Counted from the first letter of the stretch, positions 12,901 to 34,028 are shown. The stretch is DNA of 42,173 nucleotides from Brugia malayi (GCF_000002995.4 NW_025062316.1:1-42173); one strand, 5' to 3'. Program-made: numbers and translations. Notes: generated by a model from the sequence alone, not told the origin.

Positions 12901-14628
12901 TTCATTTTACAAATTATCATTTGTTGCTTAATTAGGAAGAAAAAAGCACAAACAAGTCAAAGAAAAAAAATTCGATTCAAATGCTAACACAAACAGAATA
13001 TTACGAACAAAAAAAGTAATCGTTTACTTTTTTTTTAGAAAATTTCACGATTCTTAACAAAATTTAATAAAATCTTATAGCTATCAATAATTTCGAAAAA
13101 TATAGTTTAATTTTTTTTTGTTTTTTTTTTTTTTTTGAAATTTTAACCATTATAAGTGACATTTTAAGTGTTTTCTTTTTTTTTTCATTTAATTTCTTAT
13201 ATTCTATAAATTAAAAAGTAAAACTAAGAAAACAAACGAATAGAAAATTTGTAAAATTTTTAATCATAATTTTATTAAAATTTTAAAACAAAACTTCTCA
13301 GTTTGCTTCATACTTATTTGTTTATTGATGCACTAAACTTTTTCATCGTTTTTACTTTTTCCACTTTTTTCTCCGCTTACAGTAGATCAATCGAAAAATA
13401 TTTATTACACATTTTGTTACATTTTGAAAAATTCCCTTTCAAAGTTTTTTTTTCTCCCTTCTTTTTTCTTTTTAGTCATCATTTTACTCACTAGTAATTG
13501 TTGAAATGTAATTAAATTTTAATTTTAATTTTTATTTGAATATATAATGTAAATCAAGTAGATAACAATTAATTACTTAAGTAGACTATGTTAGAATAAA
13601 TAAGTACAGAGAGTAATGATTGAATAATTAATTATGATGCAAATAATAATAATTATTTCAATTTCCTTTTAATATACACAGAACAATTTTAAAAAAAAAA
13701 ATATAAATAATTAAAAATAAATTAAATTAATTAGATTAGCATAAAGTTTTTGATATTCTTACAAATTATTTAATAAAATAATAGATAATTCGTGAGATCT
13801 TAATTCATATCAATTTTACATAATATTTGCATTTTAATTAATAAAACAAAATAATTTCAAATGAGTAGCAAGCATAGTAACAAAAAGTTAACGAATTATA
13901 AAGTTTAATTGATCAATATTTATTTTAAATATAAAGAATATGAGGAAAAAAATTTAATATGAGTTTATTTTCAATATTTTTTGATTTATTTTAATAATAA
14001 TAATATCAAAATGCATTAAAAAGCAGAAAAAAAAATAAATAAATAATTACAAAAAAGTTTTCAATAATTTTTTTTTTTTAAAAAAATCAATCAAAGTTTT
14101 TTTTTAGAAAAATTTTATATGAGTTTTGGTTTGAATATAATTTTCGTATTTTTCATGTAAGAAAAAACAAAATATAAAAAATTTGACTGATCAATTTTAA
14201 TAATTTTCAATCTTTAATTGTAAATTTTAATAATTGAAAAAATCATTTTCAATAATTATTTAGCGATTTGAAAAAATTATTTTTGACAACTATCAACAAC
14301 CTTATTAAAGTTCTATTTATGGTTGCTTAACAGTTCAAAACTTCTTTCTTTTTTGAGAGTAAATTTGAAGAATATTTGATGATTTTAAAAATAATCGTTA
14401 AAAGCTCAAATTGGATCAAATTGTTCATTAAAATAATTACAAGTTAACATTATTATATCAAAATTTCAAGTTGAGAAACAAAAAATAATTTTTATTGATC
14501 CTCAACTTACTAATTATTTCCTGACAGAAATCATTTTTTTCGTCTCTCTTCTTTTTAGAAACTTTTAAGATTAAAAAAAAAAAAATACATATATAAATAA
14601 TGCTTAGATACAAATCAATTGTTGATGA
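9961..14628. other. very AT-rich intergenic DNA, no gene seen
   Basis: Stretch dominated by A- and T-runs, with small simple repeats such as a CAACAACAG/AATAAC tract at about 10985-11022 and ATC/ATT trinucleotide runs at about 11878-11950. The longest open frames are under 70 codons and are made of F, I, K, N and L, as expected by chance at this composition. No tRNA-like cloverleaf or conserved coding block was recognised. Confidence 0.7.
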
Positions 14629-14674
<46 letters not shown>

Positions 14675-14708
14675 GTTATTATCATTATTATTATTATTAT
14701 TATTATTG
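14629..14708. repeat. (ATT)n microsatellite
   Basis: About 26 nearly perfect ATT triplets with two interruptions (TTG, ATC). The poly-isoleucine open frame on the minus strand over this tract is only this repeat read in frame. Confidence 0.97.
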
Positions 14709-17700
14709 TCAATATTTATATTATTATATTATTTGTGATCCATGATAACGAGAAATGAAAAAAATAATATTTTTTTTGTTCACTTCATTACATACTTTGC
14801 GGATCACTTTTCTATTGATGGTTGTTTTTTCTTTCTTTTATTAAATTTGCAAATTCTAGATGATATTTATCAGTGAAAGTGTCACAGTGTCATATATTTG
14901 ATTTATTTATTTGAATGGTTCAAAGAATACCATTGTTACATCTTAGAAATGTTAAACTTTTCAGTTATCGATAACCAAAATTTATTTAACAAACAGTCAA
15001 ATTCCTTCAATAGTGCAATGTGTATGTGCACATGTTTGTATGTATGTGCACACATATAAAAATGCAGTGAAAAAAAAAAGGATGCAAAAATATAAATGTA
15101 ACATTTCAATAATACATGTATGAATTTTTTTAATTTAATTTAAATTTTAAATAATAATTAACTCTAAATAATTTTAATTCAGATAATTTAAATTTAAAAA
15201 GCTAGTAGTGTCTTTTAAATTTAAATTATTAGCTTTATATAATATATAAGTTATTATTTATTCATTTTTAAATTAAACTAAACTTTAAAAAATTTCATTT
15301 TTTTTTTATTAAAGAACATATAAGAATGTTGGATTATGCTACGATTAGAATATTTTTATTATAAAAAAGTGTTTTGACAATTGATATATCAATTGAATTG
15401 ATAATTATTCGTATTGATTGAATGAAATAATTTAGTAACTTATAGTAAAAATTATTCTTTTTGTAAAAATTATTCTTTTTTTTTGATAAAACTTGAAAAT
15501 TAATTTCATTAATACACTAACTTGCGTTATACTATAATCACAAAATGTCATAGGCCAATTTGTATATGTTATCATAATGACAAAATATCATAGGTCAATT
15601 TGTACATATTATTACAAGAAGATAGCTACAAATCAAATTGTCTGTATTATCAATGGAAAATGTCATTGGTTAAATTTAGCGAAAATGTTTGCTTACCATT
15701 TGACAGCAAAAATAAAAAAAAATATGGCAATATTAAAAATTTTAAAAAAAAGTTAAATTTGACCATAATGAGTCATCAATTTTCCGTTTTTTCTCTCTTT
15801 TACTGAATGATTTTGCCGGATGATAAATGATTAGAGCAGGAATGATAATCGTTTAGTATTTGATAGAATCGGTATTAGTTGATGTATGATTCATTACAGG
15901 TTTCTCTGTTCTCGGTTTCTCTGCCTTGCCGGTGGAAACCGGTTAGTAAGAAATAACTGTTGCATACTGTCCCTCATAAAGGCTGTTTGCGTGTTTGCGT
16001 GTACGGTGACGCAGGTTGAGGGTCAACGAGAATTTTAGAGGATGGATGAGAGATAGAGGAAGGTGGCAGTGAATATTTAGGAAGGTATGAGCGAGGTTAT
16101 TACTAATCGGAGTTTATTTTTTATGAAGATTGATGTTTACTATTTTTGGCTTTATTTATTTGTACACTTTCAAATATTTTGACTTTGCATAACTAATAAT
16201 TTTAAATTCCTCCCATTAATCGATTATTTCGTTCTTCTTTTAAACCAAACTTAGAAATTTACTGTTATTTATCAAACATTGTGTTAAGCAATCAATAGAT
16301 TTGACATTTTGATTTATAATATCTTTTTTCAGTATCAAATATATTGTTTATTTTGCGGTTGATTATTTTAGATTAATTTACATACTTTACGTTGCAGGTT
16401 TTCTAATATACTGATATTTGCATTATTAATTATTCATTATTAATGCCATCAGTTATTAAGGTTTCTTTTCTTTTTTCTTTCGTTTGGTATACGTTTCAGT
16501 TGTTCGTCTTTTTTTTTCTTTCGTTTAGTATACGTTTCAGTTGTTTGTTTGTTCGTTTCAGTTGTTCGTCTATTACATTCAGTAATGTGAATAATCAAAT
16601 AGCGATTGTTATATAGTTTATGACAAATAGTTTGTGGTGTTTATGTAAACAGTTCATTTTACATGGTTATATTCAGCGTAAAGTTTATGGATTGTAACTT
16701 ATCCAATATGCTGTTACTCATTGTTTGTTGTTTACATAATAGAGGATAGTTCGCATTTCCATGAGAATAATTGTGCGACCATTGCTATAACAATTTATTA
16801 TTCCATTCTTTTGGTCTAATAATTAACGAGGTACTATGAAAACCATTTTCATGTCATCTTACTATCATGATGATTATTTGCTACAATATTCATGTGATTT
16901 TGAATGTTTGGCTTTTATACTGTACTATATAAAAAATTTTTTTAATATTTTTGCGTAAATGCTCCATCTTAATTCAATTTTTCTTACATATATATACTTC
17001 CTCAATTACTTATTTTATATTACTTTTACACTGTTAATAGAAATCTATTTGCTATCGTAGATTGTTAAAATATTGGAGAAATGTTCTCAAAAGTGCATAT
17101 ACATCTCCTATTGCCACAATTTTTTTTTTTTCAATAGAAATTAGAAAGGATTTATTGATTCTTTACCAAAAAGCTTACATGTTAGGATGTGAGGTTATGA
17201 GGATTTGTTGATGTGTATATGTATGTATATGTAAGCATGCATGAATATATATGGATGTATGCATACATATATGTGTATGTGGTATGTTTGCTTTGCTTGC
17301 TGTTAAATTAGGAAAAAGTAGAACTTATGGCAAAGCATAGCGGAAGCATACCATATATTTTTTCAGCAATTTCCTTTCTCAAAGGCAAACTTCCATTCAT
17401 TTTTTTTTTTTTTTTTTGTTATTATCGCTTATTACAATTATTATTGTTCGAGAAAGAATGGGTAATTGAATGGGAAGTTTCTGATCAAGCAATTTTCTAA
17501 ATTAATTAAGTGATATAATTAATTAATTAGTTCCTCACTCATCAATCAATAATTGGGCGAGAGTTTGGTAATTAAGATAATAATTAAATGAAAACACGTT
17601 GCATATACTTGAAACATTTATCGATACATGAAAATTGTGGCACTATTTTTTGTTTTCCGCTTTGATTTACTTCTGATCGGTATTTTTAGTTAATTCTAAT

Positions 17701-18260
17701 ATTCATGGGTCAAACTATGGTAAAATTTTAACTTATGGATTATCGGCAATATGATCGTTAAATTTTGGCTTATTTGCTATTCATCATAGGTTCATATGAA
17801 CGCCTTCTTTTTCTGTTTTTTAAATATCCATATTTCTAGTAAAAGCTATAAACGCTCAGCTGCTCTTATCATATTTATTATCTTACCAACAACAAGTCGG
17901 ATTTTCCATTTAAATCATTCCTTTGACTTTTGTTTAGATTTTCTTATACATTTTAAACCGGGCTAGCAACCAAATGCTTTTTCGTTTTCGAAAAAAAAAA
18001 AAAGCCTTAAATTGACACTTTAATGTTGTTTTCAAATGGGTTGATGTCGTTCTTTGCATCGGTTATAATTGATGAAATTTTTTGAAACTCTCCACTGTAA
18101 TTGTTTCAGGCACTGAAAGACATAACTGTACATAAACATTAAGCTTAGTTTCGTTTTATGTACAAACTGTTGCGGATACTAATTGGTTGAAATTTTTTTT
18201 GGACGAATTATTCGACAGCAAAAAGAGAATTCGTTCGAAATCGCTAATCTTCCTTCGTAC
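14709..18260. other. intergenic region upstream of dynamin
   Basis: No gene recognised. It holds: two 40-bp tandem copies at 15541-15620 (CAAAAT(G/A)TCATAGG(C/T)CAATT); a GC-richer stretch at about 15890-16110; a duplicated TTTCTTTCGTTT(G/A)GTATACG block at about 16475-16508 and 16516-16546; a TATG/CATA-rich stretch at about 17210-17285 with the 14-bp palindrome ATGTATGCATACAT (17255-17268); and long T-runs. The dynamin promoter should lie here, but no core element can be assigned by eye. Confidence 0.6.
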
Positions 18261-18261
18261 C

Positions 18262-18268
18262 TTTGCAG
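18262..18268 (+). promoter_or_regulatory. candidate spliced-leader or 5'-UTR acceptor of dynamin
   Basis: CTTTGCAG precedes the start codon by 34 bases and fits a nematode 3' splice acceptor. It could be a spliced-leader trans-splice site or the end of a 5'-UTR intron. A second weaker candidate is TTATTTAG ending at 18287. The sequence alone cannot decide between them. Confidence 0.4.
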
Positions 18269-18302
18269 TGTGGTGGTAGTTATTTAGCAAGGGAACGTGA
18301 AA

Positions 18303-27821
<9,519 letters not shown>

Positions 27822-28715
27822 ATTCCAGCTAGATGCTACGATCTTTCTCCTTTCTTCTCATGTAAATATTTTTCTTTGTTAGTAGTGAACTTTACTAAAG
27901 TCTTAATTCACATGATGATACTTGAAATTTATTGTTACTTTATTTTAGAAAATTAGGTCATTCTATCGGTAGCAGTTTTTGTGCCAGTCATTCCAATGAA
28001 CCTTTTTGTAGTTTTTTTTTTTTTTTTTTTTTATTTTCCTGACATTTATGATTACGTTTAATCCAGTATTGTAATGCTGCTTTGCTAAGCAGAATAGGAA
28101 TAGAAATCTCATATGCGTTTTTCAGTCATTTAAAAATTTTGCTTTACTTTCGTTCTTTCAGAATCTTATCGCTAATTAAACTGGATAGTCTTAGAAAGTA
28201 TTGTCTGTGGCAAATCTTGTTGTAAATTGTAGCAGTGAAACTTATCTCTATGTGATTCATTTTACTATAATTTATTTTTTTTTATTTCCTTTTTACGAAT
28301 TTCTTTTCTTGAAATTTCTAGAAGGGAAAGGAATGGGAGACTCGTTCGCTGAATCACCTCTTTACTTCAGTCTTTGATTTAAATTTTCAAATTTAACACT
28401 AAAATTCACGTCATCAGAGCATCTCACTATATTTGAACAAGAAATGGCTTTTAATGAAGATTTGAAATTGAATCTTAAACCCCTTATTCTTATCAATCTT
28501 CTAGTGTAATCGCGTTATATTTTCTTGGCCAAGGTAGTAGAAAGGAAATTGTGGAATTACCAAATATCTACCAGAAAATTTCTTCTGAATATATTTATGC
28601 TATGAAATTCTTTCCAGAACTGTTTCTTGAGGGTTTTTTATCCAGCTATGATAGTCTATTTTGATAATTTGTGAAGCAACTTGATGTTTATGAATAAAAA
28701 TATGTCCTTGTGATT
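27822..28715 (+). other. probable dynamin 3' UTR
   Basis: Follows the TGA at 27819-27821. The first well-placed poly(A) signal is AATAAA at 28693-28698, followed by T/G-rich sequence. The region is noncoding and contains a long T-run at about 28015-28032. The end position is an estimate. Confidence 0.5.
28693..28698 (+). terminator. poly(A) signal, dynamin (candidate)
   Basis: AATAAA about 870 bases after the stop codon, followed by a T/G-rich stretch (TATGTCCTTGTGATTTTGCT). Confidence 0.5.
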
Positions 28716-29445
28716 TTGCTTCTCTACACATCTGAATTCTGTGGTCTCAGAGTAAGCATCGGGAATTTTTTTATTTTTCTATAAATAAGCCATCATAAAT
28801 AATAACAATTCAATTCAACTACTGAAAAAGGAGAAAAGCAGAGAAATTCATTTATATCAGATACAGTAGTAAATTGAGTATATTTCAGAAAATGAAATAA
28901 GTTGAAAAAATCTTATAAAAAGACTTAATAGAGATTATTTGTTGGACTAGCACATGTAGGGTTTCCACTTAAAGAAAAAAACGCCTTAACGTTCGATTTG
29001 GATATTGTTAAATACAGTAAATGGCGATATTCAGATTTGTTTCCAAGTAAACAATAGATATGCACGAAATTGCTCTTTCAATCTTCTAAGATGTTCAGTA
29101 CTCCTTTTGTAATAAAATTGGTGCGTACAGTGGTGAGACATTATTAATCCGTTTCCTCTTCAAAATATTCATCCGGCTCTGATTCTTTGTCACTATCGTT
29201 CTGATGACACTGCGTTGTTGGTACTAAATGGTAGTTTTTCGAAAGTTTGATAGTTTTGCCACATTTGCACGATTTCTACCGTACTGATTCCTCACTTTCA
29301 ATATTTTATGAACATAGCGTGACTGTCGTTCTCTGCAAAATTGGAATCCAAGTTCTTATATAAGGTCGACCTTACAGTGCTAAATTTTTTTCTGCGTTAT
29401 TGCTATTAGCTTTCCTGTAATATGCGTTAAACCAATTCCATATTT

Positions 29446-29486
<41 letters not shown>

Positions 29487-29540
29487 TCAGAAAAGCATAT
29501 ATATATATATATGCTTTTTTGACATACAGGCATATAATTT
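28716..29540. other. intergenic gap between convergent genes
   Basis: No gene seen. It contains an (AT)n microsatellite at about 29448-29482 and, next to it, a 28-bp perfect palindrome. Confidence 0.6.
29448..29518. repeat. (AT)n tract and 28-bp palindrome
   Basis: About 17 AT dinucleotides, a short spacer, then 29491-29518, which reads the same on both strands: AAAAGC, eight AT units, GCTTTT. It could extrude as a hairpin. Confidence 0.9.
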
Positions 29541-29546
29541 TTTATT
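29541..29546 (-). terminator. poly(A) signal for the minus-strand gene (candidate)
   Basis: TTTATT on the plus strand is AATAAA on the minus strand, about 87 bases beyond the stop codon at 29633-29635. Confidence 0.5.
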
Positions 29547-29632
29547 TCCAGAACAGTAAGTAAATAATAGCAACATTTTACTATTTTTCTTTGAAAAAAA
29601 TGAGGAAATAAAAAATGAACCAGCTCCAGTTA

Positions 29633-29944
29633 TTAAACAAGTGTCTTTCTGGTTTTTCTGCGAACGAGTGTTCTTGCAGGTTTTGATTTGACGTTTCCGT
29701 ATTTTTTGACTTTTGCCGTCTTTTCATTCATGCCTTCTTCTGGTGAAGATATAATCATGCCGTACTGAAAACGAAAAAATTCTAGTGAAGAAAGTAAATT
29801 CGATTGAGAACAAGTAATTCTAAAAATTCAAGCACACTGATATGAAGAAATATGAAGTTTCAATCCTTAAAAACCAAAATTTCATACATGTAAATGTTTT
29901 CCGCGGAAAGGCGTTAAAGGTGCGGATGGAGATAGTTTTCGATT
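29633..29944 (-). CDS. C-terminal exons of an unidentified gene, truncated by satellite
   Basis: Last exon 29764-29633 follows a TTTTCGTTTTCAG acceptor and encodes 43 residues starting YGMIISSPEEG, ending in the basic tail VRRKTRKTLV and TAA. The preceding exon segment (about 29944-29888) ends at donor CAT|GTATGA in matching phase 0, giving a 123-bp intron, and encodes KLSPSAPLTPFRGKHLH. The serine/threonine-proline motifs and the basic end would suit a nuclear phosphoprotein, but I do not recognise the family. Upstream, the frame runs into the satellite and hits TGA at 29957-29959. There is no AG acceptor between that stop and the donor, so the exon has lost its 5' end at the satellite junction. 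The rest of the gene is not visible in the window; it may lie beyond the right edge or be destroyed. Confidence 0.65.
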
Positions 29945-31542
29945 ATTTTGAATAATTCATTAACTCATACCATTTCACTACAGATATAACAATATCACTA
30001 GAAGACGTTTTGATTACTTCATTAACTCATACCATTTCTCTACCAATATAACAAGATCACTAGAAGATATATTGTTTACTTCATTAACTCATACCATATC
30101 TCCACAGATATAACAATATCACTAGAAGACATTTTGATTAATTCATGCCACATCTCTGCAAATATAACAATAACCTAGAAGACGTTTTGATTACTTCATT
30201 AACTCATACCATATCTCCACAGATATAACAATATCACTACAAGACGTTTTGATTACTTCATTAACTCATACCATTTCTCTACAGATATATCAATATCACT
30301 ACAAGACGTTTTGATCACTTCATTAACTCATACCATTTCTCTACAGATATAACAATATCACTAGAAGACATTTTGATTAATTCATGCCACCACTCTGCAA
30401 ATATAACAATAACACTAGAAGACGTTTTGATTACTTCATTAACTCATACCATTTCTCTACAGATATAACAATATCACTAGAAGACATTTTGATTACTTCA
30501 TTAGCTCATACCATTTCTCTACCAATATAACAAGATCACTAGACGATATATTGTTTACTTCATTAACTCGTACCATAACTCCACGGATATAACAATATCA
30601 CTAGAAGACATTTTGATTAATTCATTCCCCTTCTCTGCAAATATAACAATATCACTAGAAGACATTTTGATTAATTCATGCCACTTCTCTGCAAATATAA
30701 CAATATCACTAGAAGACATTATGATTACTTCCTTAACTCATACCATATCTCCACAGATATAACAATATCACTAGAAGTCATTTTGATTACTTCATTAGCT
30801 CATACCATTTCTCTACCAATATAACAAGATCACTAGAAGATATATTGTTTACTTCATTAACTCATACCATATCTCCACAAATATAACAATATCACTAGAA
30901 GACATTTTGATTAATTCATGCCACCACTCTGCAAATATAACAATAACACTAGAAGACGTTTTGATTACTTCATTAGCTCATACCATTTCTCTACCAATAT
31001 AATAAGATCACTAGAAGATATTTTGATTATTTCATTAACTCATACCGTCTCTCTACAGATATAACATAATCACCAGAAGATATTTTGATTACTTCATTAA
31101 CTCATACCATTTCTCTCATACCAATATAACAAGATCACTAGAAGATATTTTGATCACTTCATTAACTCATACCATTTCTCTACAGATATAACAATATCAC
31201 TAGAAGACGTTTTGATTACTTCATTAACTCATACCATTTCTCTACCAATATAACAAGATCACTAGAAAACATTTTGATTACATCATTAACTCATACCATT
31301 TCTCTACAGATATAACAATATCACTAGAAGACATTTTGATTAATTCATTCCCCTTCTCTGCAAATATAACAATATCACTAGAAGACATTTTGATTAATTC
31401 ATGCCACATCTCTGCAAATATAACAATAACACTAGCAGACGTTTTGATTACTTCATTAACTCATACCATATCTCCACAGATATAACAATATCACTACAAG
31501 ACGTTTTGATTACTTCATTAACTCATACCATTTCTCTACAGA
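29945..31542 (-). repeat. 62-bp satellite, right arm part 1 (inverted)
   Basis: Same family as the left arm but reverse-complemented (for example TTCATTAACTCATACCATTT then CTCTACAGATATAACAATAT). 62-bp and 54-bp units alternate; the short type carries TTAATTCATGCCACTTCTCT. Multi-unit blocks recur nearly exactly: 30878-31116 matches 39770-40008. The array is interrupted at 31542 by the BEL element and resumes at 39653. Confidence 0.95.
31538..31542. repeat. target site duplication, left copy (ACAGA)
   Basis: ACAGA directly before the TGTCG terminus, matching 39653-39657 on the other side. Confidence 0.9.
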
Positions 31543-31607
31543 TGTCGTGAAAGGTTTGCCTGGTTGATATTCGAATAATTGCAATACAGTAGGAAGATTA
31601 ATAAACC

Positions 31608-31613
31608 TTTATT
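31608..31613 (-). terminator. LTR poly(A) signal
   Basis: AATAAA on the sense (minus) strand, about 65 bases before the LTR end. The same signal is at 39172-39177 in the 5' LTR. Confidence 0.6.
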
Positions 31614-31792
31614 TTCCGAAAATGTATTATTAATAAACTGAGCAATAAGAAAGAGAATTTATAATAAAAATAAGACCGGAGGAATTGAGTTTGGTTGACA
31701 AAGGAGTAGTCGACAACAATGACAATGATCCCACCCATTTGTTTATTAGAATTGAATTTATATGAGTGAGGATTGGGTGTGTCTAAGATAAA

Positions 31793-32015
31793 ATCACATG
31801 TGTAAAGAATTTAAAGTGTTTACAAAGAAGATATTAAAATGAAAGCTAATTTCAATTTTACATAAAAATCATACGTGTGAAGAATTGGAAGTGTTTACAA
31901 CGAAGAGATTAAAATGAAAGCTAATTTCAATTTTACAGAAAAAATTACATGCATGAAGAATTGGATGTGTTTACAAAAAGGAGATTAAAATTACATGTGT
32001 GAATTGTTTACAATT
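31793..32015 (-). repeat. 75-bp tandem repeats in the LTR U3 region
   Basis: Copies begin at about 31793, 31868 and 31944, with a shortened one at about 31987. Each has a TCA(C/T)A(T/C)GTGTGAAGAA-like start, GTGTTTACAA and AAATGAAAGCTAATTTCAAT. Repeats in U3 are often enhancer modules; function here is inference. The same set is in the other LTR (about 39358-39580). Confidence 0.8.
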
Positions 32016-32035
32016 TAAAAAAAAGGAGAGATGAT

Positions 32036-34018
32036 TTATGATACTTTGAAATTGGTTAGAAGTTTTCGCGAAATAATAATTCGCGACACTCCCAAGGGGA
32101 GAGAAATTGTTTTAAGATGTAATTTTGAAGAGTGATTTTGAGGTATATAGCTAAATGTACGGAGTTTAATAGGTGGGATTTCTTCTTTAGTTAAGAATTG
32201 AGTGTGTGGTGATTCTGTAGGGAGAGTAATGATGGTAGTTTGATTTGAATTTCGTTTTGAAGTATTACAAAGAAGAGATTGAACTAATTTAAATTTACAC
32301 TTAATAATAACTAAAATAGTTAATATTGTCACGATAATTATACAGATAAAAATCAATTTCCAATGTGTTATCACGTTTTCAAATTCTTCTTCTATCGGTA
32401 GAACAATTTCATTGAATTCCTTTTCCATTTGTTTGATAATTTCTTCTCCTTCTTCAGAGATTTCTTGCCAAAAGAGTTCATCCTTCATTTGATGTGGTAT
32501 TGAATTAATTGTTTTTTGAGTTTGAGTTAGGATTTCCAATTCTGCATTAATTCTCTCAATTTCAAACTTACTTATTAAATCTCCTTTGAATTCGATATTT
32601 TCAATTGTTGATTGTTCTGATTTGCAAGGAGCCACCATCAAATTTCCGTTAATTCTTTTAGCTATCACATCGTTTCTTTGAAGTATTAGTTTCGTGGCAA
32701 GGGTAGGATTGCTGATTGATAGCCATTTGATCAAAAGTAATAAGTTATTTCTGTTTTGGCAACTTCTCTGCTGTGTTTCTTTGAGTTGTTGAAGGAATTC
32801 TTGTCTTAGTGAATCAGAAAGGTATTGAAGTTTTACGTTTTCAGGATCGTACTTTCTATCCGGAGACTTTTCCATCATTAATAGTTTGTTTGTTACTCTT
32901 CGTTTGAATTTTGTAGTAGAGTTCGAGTCATCTTCAACGTCTAGTTCAATAACTATATCGCCCTGCATTAAAATTGGAGAGATGAATCTACAATTTTTGG
33001 TGTTTAATATAGGGGGATTTTTATCAATTATAAGCGATGCTTGTATCTCATCGATGATGAAGTGGTTGTTATACTTTGTAGCCTTGAATCTTCCGATCTT
33101 TCGATATAAACAATGATTGGTCGTATCATTGCTATTCCATATGATAATGCTAGTATTCGTTATGCATTCACCCTTTTGTGTCAAACAGTCTTTTATATCT
33201 TCAAGGTTAGAGACTAACCCTCTTCCATCGTAGATGAGAATTTCTCCTTGAGTTAATATGAAGTTTGAAGTTGATTGACAGTTAACTCCTAACCATCCAT
33301 AGGAGTATTGTATTTCCTTATTCGTTATCCATTGATTAGGAGAAGATTGAATCAGTCCAATTCCGTTCATTTGTTTTCGAATATTTAAATATCTGCAGAA
33401 TTGTGAAGAAGTTGCGGTAGTAGACGTATGGTCTGACACTACCGATAGCGATATTCTGAGAAAGGCTTTCGTGCATACAGTCCGTGTAATGTTGCTACAT
33501 TTTATAGCTGGTATTCTTACATGGGTGCGTGTGTACACATCCACTTTGTGATATGTAGCATTTTTGTGAATAATTTCTTCACAATTCCATTTTTCAGGAA
33601 TATTAAAGGGTACTCCAGTAATCCAATTACAGCTATTGTTAGCTAATACCTGTCTTGGTATTAATGACATCATCGTTATTAATGATAAAGTTTTTATCAA
33701 AAGATTAGACTTGTCCTTAGCGTAGATTGTAGTTTGTGATTTTTTAGCACTTCTGGTTCGTCGAGCAATGGGTTCTTCTGGTTCATCTTCCACTTTTTCT
33801 TCTTTATCTTCAGTAGCATCTATTTCCATAGGATAAAGCATATTTATTGATCGATCGATTTGTTTTCCATTCGGTAATTGTATTGTTGCACTCCTTATTT
33901 TTCCATCCCATCCTCGATTAATTTTTATTATCCTTGCCAATTTCCATACACCACGAGGTATTTCTGGTTCATTTAGTAATACTATCTCATTTTCATGTGG
34001 TACTCTTTTTCTATTATT
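32036..34018 (-). CDS. integrase C-terminal domain continuous with an envelope-like glycoprotein
   Basis: One open frame starting just after TAG (34019-34021). The first part encodes the DUF5641-type tail of BEL integrases (ending INMLYPMEI), then an acidic stretch and basic RRTRSAKK. A signal-peptide-like hydrophobic run follows at about residues 80-100 counted from 33940 (LSLITMMSLIP, ending VLA). The ectodomain is rich in cysteine and in N-X-S/T sites (NNS, NAT, NIT, NTS, NDT, NST). A membrane segment of about 20 residues (527-546, IFICIIIVTILTILVII) precedes an approximately 88-residue tail. That is the plan of a type I envelope protein of retrovirus-like elements. I cannot assign it to a fusion-protein class. 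The last codons and the stop (32036-32038) lie inside the 3' LTR. No frame lesion is evident within the envelope part. Confidence 0.8.
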   Translation of the reverse strand, partial: NNRKRVPHENEIVLLNEPEIPRGVWKLARIIKINRGWDGKIRSATIQLPNGKQIDRSINMLYPMEIDATEDKEEKVEDEPEEPIARRTRSAKKSQTTIYAKDKSNLLIKTLSLITMMSLIPRQVLANNSCNWITGVPFNIPEKWNCEEIIHKNATYHKVDVYTRTHVRIPAIKCSNITRTVCTKAFLRISLSVVSDHTSTTATSSQFCRYLNIRKQMNGIGLIQSSPNQWITNKEIQYSYGWLGVNCQSTSNFILTQGEILIYDGRGLVSNLEDIKDCLTQKGECITNTSIIIWNSNDTTNHCLYRKIGRFKATKYNNHFIIDEIQASLIIDKNPPILNTKNCRFISPILMQGDIVIELDVEDDSNSTTKFKRRVTNKLLMMEKSPDRKYDPENVKLQYLSDSLRQEFLQQLKETQQRSCQNRNNLLLLIKWLSISNPTLATKLILQRNDVIAKRINGNLMVAPCKSEQSTIENIEFKGDLISKFEIERINAELEILTQTQKTINSIPHQMKDELFWQEISEEGEEIIKQMEKEFNEIVLPIEEEFENVITHWKLIFICIIIVTILTILVIIKCKFKLVQSLLCNTSKRNSNQTTIITLPTESPHTQFLTKEEIPPIKLRTFSYIPQNHSSKLHLKTISLPLGVSRIIISRKLLTNFKVS

Positions 34019-34028
34019 CTAGGTGATT

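Larger units (their letters stand above)
31543..32088 (-). repeat. 3' LTR of the BEL element
   Basis: 546 bp, TG...CA ends with short inverted termini (TGTCG...CGACA). In the sense direction (minus) it starts TGTCGCGAATTATTATTTCG and ends CCTTTCACGACA. Sense poly(A) signal AATAAA at 31613-31608. The U3 part holds about three and a half tandem repeats of about 75 bp (31793-32015). The envelope-like frame ends inside it, at 32036. Confidence 0.96.

Noticed and set aside
14458..14712. Poly-isoleucine open frame on the minus strand
   Set aside because: It is the (ATT)n microsatellite read in frame.
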